From Mucor racemosus (lineage: Eukaryota; Mucoromycota; Mucoromycetes; Mucorales; Mucoraceae), in assembly GCA_027405735.1 (NCBI GenBank), contig JAPEHQ010000009.1, forward strand, positions 1-64,000: a DNA stretch of 64,000 nucleotides, written 5' to 3'. The notes under the pieces were generated by a model, which had not been told where the DNA came from, made no database searches, and worked only from the letters and a program-made list of their open reading frames with translations. Of this stretch, positions 24,247 through 34,391 are shown in pieces; the stretch's first letter is position 1; every line of letters starts with the position of its first letter. A program made the translations under genes and the position numbers.

Positions 24247-24796
24247 TGTTCAGGACATAGACTAGACTGGGTACATGTATTACTAGTAGAAGTGCTCAAA
24301 GGGTTATTTAGACATGATCCTTAGCATAGAATAATGAGTATGAGGTGATAATGATGATGTATGCCAATTTTATTTCATTTAGTTATGTTACATGTAGTCT
24401 ATGATGAAGTGGTGTAGCCTGAGATCCCGAAGTGAGCCAATCATGAACTCGTCCCTGGAAACGGAATTCAGCTATTCCATTTGTATAAACATTCACTGTC
24501 TAAAGTTAATCAAGCACGAACATCCTATATACTTAACTTGGTCGTATCTTACTAAACCTGCTCTGGGCAATCTAGTATATCATCATGTTGTAATCAACTA
24601 GTTCCTCAAGACTATGATATCATTCTTCATACACGCTGTATTCTAGACTCTATATCCACGCTTCCAAAACATATAAATACCCTGAATCCTGATGTTGTTC
24701 GAGATGGATTCATTATCTTTTTTACCTACAATATACTCAATAAATATATCTAGTTTTAACTTTATTTTCTAGTTATTCATTGTGTATATTTAAACA
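24247..24796. mobile_element. Solo LTR with 5-bp target duplication
   Basis: This 550-bp segment begins TGTTCAGGAC and ends TTTAAACA. It is flanked by GTTAT at 24242-24246 and again at 24797-24801. It has a TATAAATA box near 24674 and AATAAA near 24742, as LTRs do. Copies A and D have no such insert at the matching point (GGTTATTAGGCAAAAC in D), which confirms both borders. No internal retrotransposon is present, so it arose by LTR-LTR recombination. Confidence 0.85.
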
Positions 24797-26150
24797 GTTA
24801 TTGGACAAAACATTAGATTTTTTTTTTGTATTTCTATATCATTTGAAATTTTATGACTTTTCTGGAACATTTCCTGGGTTTTTAACCAGTTCTAGCTGTT
24901 CATTAAGTAGATATAAATATCATTGCCTGCGATTTAATCAGGTACTCAAGAAATACGTTCAACAATACAGTAGTAAATAATAATATTTGATCTTAGAATG
25001 CGGTTAAATGAAAATATCAATCCCTTATGTTAGCATGCGTATTCAGATAAAAGAAAAGAATACCAGCTTGATAGTCTGATATGCCTTATCAAACGGTGAA
25101 TAATATCCTTGAAATATGAAAACAAAAAGAGAGAAATAACACATATATATAGAAAAGAATTTTCAAGGCTTTACACTATTTAGCGCAATTAAAACCCTGC
25201 TAAATTGCTCATTTCAACCAATCTAAAAGCAGCATTATGGCGCATGAGCCATAAAGTAATAAAGAAAATAGGCAATATCTGTTATCATAATATTATAGTA
25301 ACATGCATTTTTTATTTTTCTATCAGAAAAACTGCCTGTCATATCATATATTCATTAAAGAATTGAAAAAGTGAGCCCGTAGATCGACCCCGTAATTGAA
25401 AATAGAAAGATTGAATGGCCAAGTCTCTTATATTATGGTATATCTAAGTTTTCAATAATAAAGCGTTTTTCTTAGAAAACTTTTCTTATATTTAACCACG
25501 TACGGTCTGAAAATTCAGTTTTTTTAGCGGACATTTTCGGGGCTCATTTCATCCTTACCAACACTCATGATTCTGAACAAAAAACAGAAAAATCAAATTT
25601 TGATACCAAAATCAACGTTTAAAAATACTACAATGTGAGAGAAAATTGTAGCCATGACTAATACATATTTTATAAAAGCTTAATATTAAATGTTAAGTAA
25701 TGAAACTTTGTACTTTTGTCCTAAAAACGGATTTTTGGTTAATGGATTTTCATGTAATATTTTGCAATAAAAATGTTTATTATTTTTTATTGAGCAAATA
25801 GAGCGCTAAAGTCTGTATATGTGTATATTTTTTGTTTTTATAATTGGTAGTATAATTATCTCTAGATTTGCAAAATCAGAAAAAAAAAATTAAAAAATGT
25901 CAAAATTGATGATCTGGACAAGAATAATTTTTAAAATTAATATTCCGCTTATAAGCCTTGTAAGTCTTAAAAATGAGAGATTTTATAATACTTCAGAGCT
26001 TTTTCAAGAATTTACGTTGCTGTATGCGCTTGATTCAAGCTTATTACTGTAAACCTTTATGCATTTTAACATTGTGTGGTAATTGATTTGATGGTACTAT
26101 AGTCTTACTTGATAATTAATTCGGTAGAGGTGATTCACATTAAGTTTTTT

Positions 26151-26280
26151 TAGTCTTGCCCCTCCAACACACAACATAAACATAAACATGGCCATCACTG
26201 GGACCTATTGCCACCTTTTTGCCGTCTATGTCCCAAGCCAATTTGTTCAATACTTTACCAGAACAAACTTACTTTTAACC
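26151..26280 (-). pseudogene. Dynein intermediate chain-like WD40 fragment, copy B
   Basis: On the minus strand it reads NKLAWD, then IGPSDGHVYVY after a diverged stretch. It is shorter than copies A and C. The VST part upstream is replaced by different sequence that is shared with copy D. The exon-end splice site seen in copy D (GTAAG) is altered here. Confidence 0.55.
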
Positions 26281-27536
26281 TATAATAATTGATTTATTAT
26301 TAGTAAAATCAATTATTAATAACAAGCTAATAAGTAATAATTATAGTGTACCTTTGATAGTTGGTAGTGATATACAAGACAACATTTTTGTTGCATCCAC
26401 AGATCTGGGTGCATTCCTTGGTTAAGATTACAACACAGTTTGATATGTTAAGTTCTACATTGCTGTGTATTATGTTATGAAGCTCCATGTATGCAGGAAT
26501 ATGGAATTAGTGTGTGTCACCTAGACTTGATTGGATATATGTATATATATAAATAGACTTATTTAAACAGGTCATATAATTAGAGAATGTGAATATAAAA
26601 GAAGATGGTTCGATCTTATAATAAAGTTCTTTAATTTTAGTGTGCTCTTTCATTTTATAACAGTTTTCCTTTATTTTTATTAAATGATTTAGTACATATT
26701 TTAGCTTTGAGATTGATATAATCTCCTGGCGTAACAATCTTGTTTTCCTCTTCTTGGCTGTTGGCCACTAAATAGAAATAAATGCTTTTTAGAAGCTAAA
26801 TAGACTAACATGAGTTTATTTATTCATTCATTCACATCAAGTCTGTTGTATTCCGCCTATTAGCATCATACGTCATCACCTTCTACAGTATCAATACATC
26901 TTACAATTTATTGACTAGGACATGTATTGAAGTGCAAGCCTTAATATCGGATATAAGAAACTCTTAGCGTACCAAATTTAATCCAGTAATTACCAAAAAT
27001 GTTTGGACCTCAATTATAACACCATACTATTTCATCCCAGCAGTTAATCAATCAAGTAGCTATCAAATCAACATCCAAGCATATTTAGCGCAGCATTGAA
27101 ACAAGACAACTCACAACTCACAATCTCTGCAAGAACGGTTAAATTATGATTGATCCATTTCAATCCTTATATTACTGTCAAACAGATCTAATGATTTAAT
27201 GGTGCCTTAAATTACAACTCAGGATTTCAATGTCACATCAATATAAAACGCCATACTTTTATATCTAAATTAACGATATCTTGTTTTTATTATACAGTTG
27301 AAGAACTGATTCATTACTCATTCTTTTGTAATTGTATTCTTTTTAAGTATTATTTATCAATCCCAAAAACATACGACAAATTCAACACTATAAATACTTT
27401 TATAATTACCAGTTTTTCTCCAGGTAGATATCGACTTTAGACCAAAAAGGCATTGATTATAACATAGATAATGAAACAATATGAGGAAGTTCTGGACGCC
27501 TTTTTGTTCGAGAAAGATATTATAACGTGCCCTAAC

Positions 27537-28088
27537 ATTAACAGTTAATAATTTATTTCCAAATAAACAATAATAGGAAAAACATGTACTTGTACCTGCT
27601 ACTTGATTTCAATTTATAAAAAAATATTGGTCTTTTTATTGTAATTTTAAATATAAATAAAAGAATTGGGGAAAGAGTGGGGGATAAAAAACATTTTGTG
27701 TGTTACAAACAAAAATTTAAAAAGGCATAAATAATTTAAGTGTCGTTAAACAGGTTGTTGTCGTTATTCCCATTTGGCATTCGAAAGAAGAACATGGGCA
27801 GAACCCTTTCAAACCCCAAATTTCAAATTGATATGTCTCGTCAATAAGGCAATTCTGTTGAATCAGAGTAACTTACATTTGCTTTAAACCATATAAATTA
27901 CTGTATCTTCGTTATCTTCGTTATTAATTATATTATGATTGATATACTTTAATAAATTGACTAAAAAACCTTGATCCCATTGCTCTGCTCATCTGGGATG
28001 CCTAATCTGCAAAAAAAAAATTTATTTTGCCCATCTGTGCAGATGTGCAGATCATTATGCCCATGGGAAGCATAGTTCGGTCATAGTG
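27537..28088. repeat. 560-bp inverted repeat, right arm
   Basis: This is the reverse complement of 22930-23488. It starts GTGCCCTAACATTAA and ends TTCGGTCATAGTG, the right terminus of the CACTA-like composite. AGT follows directly at 28089-28091. Confidence 0.85.
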
Positions 28089-28319
28089 AGTGTTATAGCA
28101 AATCAACGCAAATCATTGATTTACATCATATTCTTAGATAGCAAAACCCTAGTAGTAGTTATAATTAATATATATAAATACATCCTTTGGATGTATTGTT
28201 AATAAAAGTATAATATTCTGGCAAGATTATTTTTTAAGACTTTTTTGACATTTCAATAACTTTCAAAAAGAAACGTGCTTTTCTCTGCTTAAAAAACCTC
28301 AAAACTTTGAGCTTTCATA

Positions 28320-29958
28320 CAGTGAGTTCCAAAACCCTTTCAATGTTTTGAAATTTTGAATGAGACTAGCCATATCTTTCGCAATTTCAATCGGAGATAT
28401 TTTAAATTTCTATTATAAGTAATGTGAAATATTTCCAATAATTTGCAAAAAGTCCGACCTAATTATTTAAAGTTCCGCAAAAAATATGTCAATTCAAAAA
28501 CGGGTACATCATTGAAAGGGTTTTGGAAGCATAGGATAAAAATTACAATTTAGTAGCCCACAGCTTGTACATTAACGCTGGATATCTTATAAAACAGAGA
28601 AATATGCGGAAAATATATGAGATGTTTTTCAACTTTTACCTTACCTTTTTTACTAGTAGTTTCAAGCAAAATCATCAAGATGAAAACTGTATCAGATGCC
28701 AAACGTAATGATGTTATCTCTCTGTTAAATTCAGGCCATACCGTTTCGAAAATTGCTCGTCGTGTAGATGTTAGTCAAGCCACAGTACGTCGTATTGGAA
28801 AAAAGGCCTGTCCTGACCGAGAAAAACTTAAAGGAGGCCAACCATCTAAGCTGACTACTGTGGATAAGAGATATTGTGTCCATGAAATCACCAAAGGTGG
28901 CTTGGATAATGCGGTACAAGCCAAAAAAGAGTTTCGTCGTAATCTACACGTTAATGTCAGTGCGAATACTGTACGTAGGACTCTTCCGGATAATGGTTTA
29001 GGCGCATTACCTAAGATAAAATAGCCAGAAATTAGTGATGAAAATGCGAAGGATCGCCTCCGCTGGTGCAAAAACAAAATTGATTGGACTTTGGAGGACT
29101 GGAAACGTGTTATATTTACCGATGAGGCTAGAATTAACCGTTTTAACTCTGATGATTGTATTTGGTGCTGGAAAAAAGACAACGAGGAGATAAAACCTAG
29201 GCATACCAAAAAAACAAGAAAGCATAGAGATGATCGCATCATGATTTGGAACACTATTTCTTGGTCTGGTGTTGGCTGGTTGTGCAAGATCGAAGGTAAT
29301 ATGAACTCTGAACTATACAAAACTATTGTTAATGACGATTTGGAGAAATCCATTGACGATATGTGCCAAAAATTGAAGTTACGTCGTAATCAAGTCATTC
29401 TTCAGCAAGACAATGATTCCAAACACACCTCGAAGTTAATGAAAAAACACTTCGAAACAAAAGAATATAGAGTAATGTCATGGTCAGCACAATCCACAGA
29501 CCTCAATTCCATTGAAAATATGTGTAGGTTATTGAAAATCCGTTTAAATGAATATGATACACCTCCAGAAGGCATGAATGACATTTGGAAGAGAACACAA
29601 GAGATTTGGTAAGAAAAAATAACAGTTGAGGAATACCAAAGGGTTATTTCGAGTATGCCTAATCGTTTGAAAGCTTGCATCAAAGCAAAGGGTTACGGCA
29701 TTGATTATTAACTGCGTTTAAATAAACTCCAATTTTTTTTTGATAATGCTTCCAAAACCCTTTCAATGATGTACCCGTTTTTGAATTGACATATTTTTTG
29801 CGGAACTTTAAATAATTAGGTCGGACTTTTTGCAAATTATTGGAAATATTTCACATTACTTATAATAGAAATTTAAAATATCTCCGATTGAAATTGCGAA
29901 AGATATGGCTAGTCTCATTCAAAATTTCAAAACATTGAAAGGGTTTTGGAACTCACTG
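28320..29958 (+). mobile_element. Tc1/mariner-type transposon, copy 2 (nearly intact)
   Basis: The 1639-bp element has 213-bp terminal inverted repeats (28320-28532, 29746-29958). The outer ends are CAGTGAGTTCCAAAACCC and TA lies on each side (28318-28319, 29959-29960). It is the same family as 2199-3834. The paralogous empty site in repeat S copy 1 (18863-18864) has a single TA, which confirms the borders. Confidence 0.97.
28680..29711 (+). pseudogene. Tc1-family transposase, full-length frame with two stop codons
   Basis: From ATG 28680 to TAA 29709-29711 the frame is 343 codons, normal for Tc1 transposases. Only two internal stops occur: TAG at codon 115 (29022-29024) and TAA at codon 311 (29610-29612). 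The N-terminal HTH region (DVISLLNSGHTVSKIARRV), the catalytic TDEARINRF, QQDNDSKHTS and SIENMCRLLK are in one frame, with 34 residues between the last Asp and Glu. Two changed motif residues (SIENMC for the usual PIENMW) add to the decay. Confidence 0.95.
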
Positions 29959-30480
29959 TATCTCTGCAAAAAATCAAGCTATACTAACACATTCTAACTA
30001 TAAAACTTATTTGTTTTAAAGTACTCTACAACATATTTTAGTATGAAGAAATTCTGAGCACTTTTATTTTTTTATTTTATTTTTTTAACATTTCTGTAGT
30101 AGATTTTAAAGCATTTGTTAAATTGAACAACATTTTTTTTTTACATCCATGTCATTTATCTTGTTAAACTCTCTCAGACCCAATTTAGGTTTTTTAAAAA
30201 TATTAATTTTTCGTAGAGATATCCTCAAAAATGTGTGCAAAGAGATATCTTCGCTTCTATCTCCAAATTTTTCCTTGTATAGCCTCATCCTAAATTCTGA
30301 ATTTGAAATTGTTTTTGGCAAATACCTTGTTTTCTCTACGAAAAATATAGCTAGAAGGTTCAGCAATGGCTCAATAGATAAATAATTTTTTTGTGCATCA
30401 TTTTTGTTACTTATATTTGAGGCACGCTTATAAAAAATGATGTATATCGCCAAAAAACCGCCAAAGTTTCAATCGCATTT

Positions 30481-31628
30481 TACGTAAAATTTTATGTGAA
30501 GCATTTTTTTGAATTTTATCTAGGTGGATGAAGAATATAAAACTATACACAAACCATCTAATACATTAGGCCTAATTACTTTACAGTTTATGATCTATTG
30601 AACAATTTTATTTTTTGAATCATTTTTCGATCATTTTTCATCAAATCAATTTTGAACTCCCGTCAATATAGACTGTAAGGTGTAATATGTCCCTATTATT
30701 TTGATTATCTCGATGAAAAATCAATATGTTTTGCTGAAACAAAAAATGCAAAGTACCTTTCTGTTGTATCCATCTTGTGAATACATAAAATAAACCCCTC
30801 AGTATAGGTACTTGACTTTTTACAATCGATTTCAAGTCAATTTTGGTCAGTGTTAAGCCAGTGCACTTATATTCTGATATTAATTCTTTTATTAAAGACA
30901 CATTTTAAGAACCACAGAAAAACGGCACATCTTTGTAAAATATGGCGGAAACCGACCCAGTATTTGGCGATAAAATTAGAAATCCTTCTGAAAACCAAAT
31001 ATAATCTACTTTTATAACTATCTACACACTGGTTCCCACACTTTTGCAATTCATAATGGCTCAAGGAAGCTGAAGTTTGGGATCAATCATGGAGATCTTC
31101 TACAACTAGCGCCTTTATGTGGAATTGGAACTTACTTGAATCAGCGTTCGAATTCGTTGAGGACATACTTTACTGGTTTAGTAGGAGTAAATAGCAGGTA
31201 ACGAATGTGCTTTGATGGTGGTATCCTTAATGCAAAGTGGCTCATTAAAGTCAAAATCTGGAAAGATCGTAAATCCAGCTACAACTATTGCCATAAAAAA
31301 TCAAAACTTACGTGAATCAAGATCCATTAAGATAGGGGTAACTTTGCCTACTTTCTGTATATATAAAAAGTAGGTTTCAGATGGTTTTCAGAAGTTTTTT
31401 CTAATTTTCTCATGAAAAATCAGCTTATTTTCGTGAAATTAGAACATGGAATACCCATATACCCCTTCAAAAACAAAATGATCAAGTGTCGCGCTTGACC
31501 ATCCGTTATTTGGAGTTAACTACCGTGAAAAAATGCTAAATTAGCCAAATTCAAAGGTTTTATTGAAGCTCACATTAGCCTTTAAACAAAGATTACTTTT
31601 TTTCACCATGAGTTATAGCATCTCAAGT
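30481..31628. other. AT-rich region with one coding-like fragment
   Basis: Bases 30680-30830 match 49400-49520 (TCTCGAYGAAAAATCAAT...), another dispersed repeat. Plus-strand bases 31057-31194 are open for 45 codons to a TAG and read as a Trp-rich, protein-like string (SAFMWNWNLLESAFEFVEDI). It has no start and no visible partner exon. Nothing else is recognised. Confidence 0.4.
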
Positions 31629-31895
31629 TTATATACTAGAAACTTTTTTTAAAAAATGAAGGTTATCTACAAAACTTCTGAAAAGCCTCAAGTTTGAAAT
31701 AGATGTATCTGATAGATCATTTATTGTTGATACATGTTCATATTTGACATCAAGTGATAAACCTTTATAGTTAGTGGCATCATTGAATCGAATCGAAGCA
31801 GATCGATGATCATCGTATTGTATATGAAGATAATTGAATTTACCCTGCTTCTTTGGATAATGGTAGAGTTGATTAGTAGTTTTTAAAATAATCAT
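31629..31895 (-). CDS. Small hypothetical protein, divergent to the mannanase-like gene
   Basis: This 88-codon open frame (MIILKTTNQLYHYPKK...) has ordinary amino-acid composition and a good ATG. It faces away from the GH5 gene with a 144-bp gap. The end, FLKKVSSI, may be read-through into an intron, because GTTTCT follows the last Lys codons, but no acceptor was identified. It may equally be the surviving 5' exon of a gene truncated by the repeat island to its left. Function unknown. Confidence 0.3.
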   Translation of the reverse strand: MIILKTTNQLYHYPKKQGKFNYLHIQYDDHRSASIRFNDATNYKGLSLDVKYEHVSTINDLSDTSISNLRLFRSFVDNLHFLKKVSSI

Positions 31896-32039
31896 TGTTC
31901 TTGTGAATCGTTGCTATTTTCCCCTCGTATCAAAGTGTGTAACAAACAACAGCAAGTCAAGATGTGTGTGTGTGTGTGAATTGTTTCATATTACTCTCCA
32001 TTTTCTTTTTTCTTTCATGTTGAATTTCTTTCTCATATA

Positions 32040-33831
32040 ATGAGTTTTATTGTTGTAAAGGGTACACAATTTTATAAAGATAATAAACTTTACTTTATAA
32101 AAGGAGCGAATTACTGGCAAGGTATAAATCTAGCTGCTGACACAGAATATGGTGGTGATAGAAATCGATTAAACAACGAGTTGGATGAATTACAAAAAAT
32201 GGGAGTTAATAATTTACGAATTATGGCTTCATCTGAAGGACCAGATGATCAGCCTTATCGCATGAGACCAAGTTTACAGCCAAGTTTAGGCGAATATAAT
32301 GAGAACATTTTTCGAGGTCTGGATTATCTTTTAGATGCGATTTCCAAAAGAAAAATGACGGCCGTTAGTAAAGTGTATTCAAAAAGAAAAGCATCAAGTT
32401 TATTTTTAAATTAATATCTCTAATATTATATTTAGTGACCCTGAGTAATTTTTGGCATTGGAGTGGAGGGTAGGTTGGCTTGTGTTATCTCCTTGATTTT
32501 TACAAGCTAAACAAATTAATAGATTTGCACAATACATCGCATGGATTACACATAAAGAAATTCCTTATCCCGTAACACGAGACAAATGGGATGAATTTAC
32601 AGAGTTTACGTGCAAATTTTATTCTGATGAAACTATCAAAAATCAAGTAAATCAGCATTTTAAAAAGCATATAACAACTATACAAACAAGAAAAAACACA
32701 ATTAACGGCAAGATTTATAATCAAGATTCAACCATTATGAGTTTGTATATTTGTGATTGATTTTAAAAATGCATGAATTTATAATCACAAAATAAAATAT
32801 TAGGCTGGCAGATTGCAAATGAACCACAGTTTGCACCTAAAAAGTGGTTTAATGAAATTGCATATTTTATCAAACAAGGATCACCACATCAACTTGTATC
32901 ATCTGGAATAGAAAGTAAAATCGATCAAGTTGATTTCTTGAATGCACATTCAACCGAATTTATTGATTATTGCACTTGTCATTGTTGGGTAGAAAAGTAA
33001 GTAATTTGTTTTTTTTTTTACCCCTTTCACATATATTCCATATGCCATCTCCTTGATATCCAATCTCCTTCTCTCTCGCTTTTGTTCTCCATAACATTTA
33101 CATGGAATTTGATTCCTTGTTTGTATATTCTATTATTCTTTCTTATTCTTGATTTTATTCTATTTCCATGTTGAACATTTACTCCTTGTTTTTGCATAAA
33201 TAATATAATGATAATTTAACCATTCAAACTCCCATGCTCCCCACCCCCAACCCCCTTCTTTCTTTATGGCGACCCCCCCCCAACAACAACTCGGAAATTA
33301 TTAACTTTTGGTACATTTTACTCATTTTTATAGTTGGGGAAAATATGATCCAAATGATCCAAATCCAAATAATTTGAAACTAGCTCAAAAATATTTACAA
33401 GAATTTATAAATAGTCGATCTCAATGGGCATTTGATATTCAAAAACCAATTATTTTAGAAGAATTTGGCATGGCAAGAGATGCATGGCGCAGACCCTCCG
33501 ACAATGTATATAAATATGATCCGTCTACACCTACGAGCCACAAGGATCAATTTTACGAGGGGTTATATCGACAAATTGAACATTTATCATCTCAATTTCG
33601 TCACGGAGGGTCTAATTTTTGGGCCTATGGAGGTCAAGGCCGATCAACGGATGAACCTAATTCTTTTGGAATGACATGGCTTGGTGGTATGCTTGTTTGT
33701 GTTTGCATGAATAATTATTAAATGTGTATATATTGATAGATCCACCACATGAACCAAAAGGTTGGTATAGTGTTTATAATGTAGATTCTACAATTTCTGT
33801 TATCAAAAATCATTTTTCAAGAATGCTGTAA
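32040..33831 (+). CDS. GH5 (subfamily 7-like) endo-beta-1,4-mannanase
   Basis: The six-exon model (32040-32367, 32436-32469, 32523-32740, 32804-32996, 33334-33686, 33740-33831) totals 1218 nt, or 405 residues, with every junction in frame. Diagnostic GH5 blocks are present: FIKGANYWQGINL near the start, MTLSNFWHWSGG, the acid/base Glu200 in WQIANEPQ, HCWVENWG, and the nucleophile Glu301 in ILEEFGM. The C-terminal DPPHEPKGWYSV is also typical of fungal mannanases. The reaction is endo-hydrolysis of beta-1,4-mannan or a related polysaccharide. The N-terminus MSFIVVKGTQFYKDNK has no signal peptide, unlike secreted plant-biomass enzymes, so an intracellular role or an unseen upstream exon is possible. 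Exon 2 is only 34 nt. Confidence 0.88.
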
Positions 33832-34391
33832 AAAAAAAACAAGCGGTCAAGTAGGGAAATTTCTTGTATCTATACATAAATATGCGCATATTGTATCAAT
33901 ACGAGACAACAACAACATTAAAAGCAGTAATGATAACAGCATGGACTTTTCTTTTTCTCTTTGAATAGGGGTGTTTAATGGGCAGGAGAAAATAATAAAA
34001 AATTACAGGAGAAATGAAATCTAAACATGTGTAAAAAAAGAAAGTGTGTGTATGAAATGGAAACCGATAATGCTGCCGTTAATATATGATCCTTTTTGAC
34101 TTCCTCCTCTTCTCTTTTTCTTTTTACAGATATCATCATGGTGCGATTGTATGAAGGAGATAAACTTCTTATTTTTTTGAGGGCATTCCTATGGGTAAAA
34201 TCCGAAACTTCGACCCGTCAAAATCCCCTTTAATAATATGGAATAAAAAATGCTCCTGACGATCGAATATATATATTATATAATCCCCCTCTTTAGATAG
34301 ACATTTTCCCCTTGAAATTTTCTTGTATTTAAATAACTTTGTTTAAATCATTTCTTTTTCATTTCTTATTCTTTTTATTAATTTATATATA
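33832..34391. other. Intergenic region between mannanase and kinase
   Basis: This should hold the 3' UTR of the mannanase-like gene and the kinase promoter and 5' UTR. A pyrimidine-rich tract lies just upstream of the kinase ATG. No gene was seen. Confidence 0.4.

Larger units (their letters stand above)
23502..27520 (+). repeat. Long repeat U, copy B
   Basis: This is a direct copy of 19920-22929 beginning CACTATGGCCGACCTGTGC. It is longer mainly because of a 550-bp solo LTR (24247-24796) and extra sequence at about 26290-27420. The core at about 25490-25990 is nearly identical to copy A, while the outer parts differ more. It lies between the two 560-bp inverted arms. Confidence 0.85.
19920..28088. 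mobile_element. 8.2-kb CACTA-type composite element, non-autonomous
   Basis: The outer ends are CACTACGGCCGACC on the left and the complement of CACTATGACCGAAC on the right, with AGT on both sides (19917-19919 and 28089-28091). CACTA termini with a 3-bp duplication are the signature of CACTA/EnSpm elements. Two further left-type ends, at 22930 and 23502, lie inside in the same orientation. TGTGC/TGCACA motifs are dense near both ends, like CACTA subterminal repeats. Inside are two direct copies of a 3-4 kb unit, a 560-bp inverted pair, a solo LTR and two dynein intermediate chain-like fragments. No transposase reading frame was found, so movement would need a helper element. Confidence 0.6.
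28240..30480. repeat. Dispersed repeat family S, copy 2, split by a Tc1 element
   Basis: The left piece ends AAACTTTGAGCTT just before 28318. The right piece (29960-30480) continues TCTCTGCAAAA...AAGCTATACTAACAC. Together they match copy 1 at about 18790-19400, in which the two pieces are contiguous. Bases 28092-28240 are unassigned. Confidence 0.75.

Noticed and set aside
28775..29353. A 192-codon minus-strand open frame
   Set aside because: It lies antisense to the Tc1 transposase, where the plus frame clearly encodes the HTH and DDE motifs.
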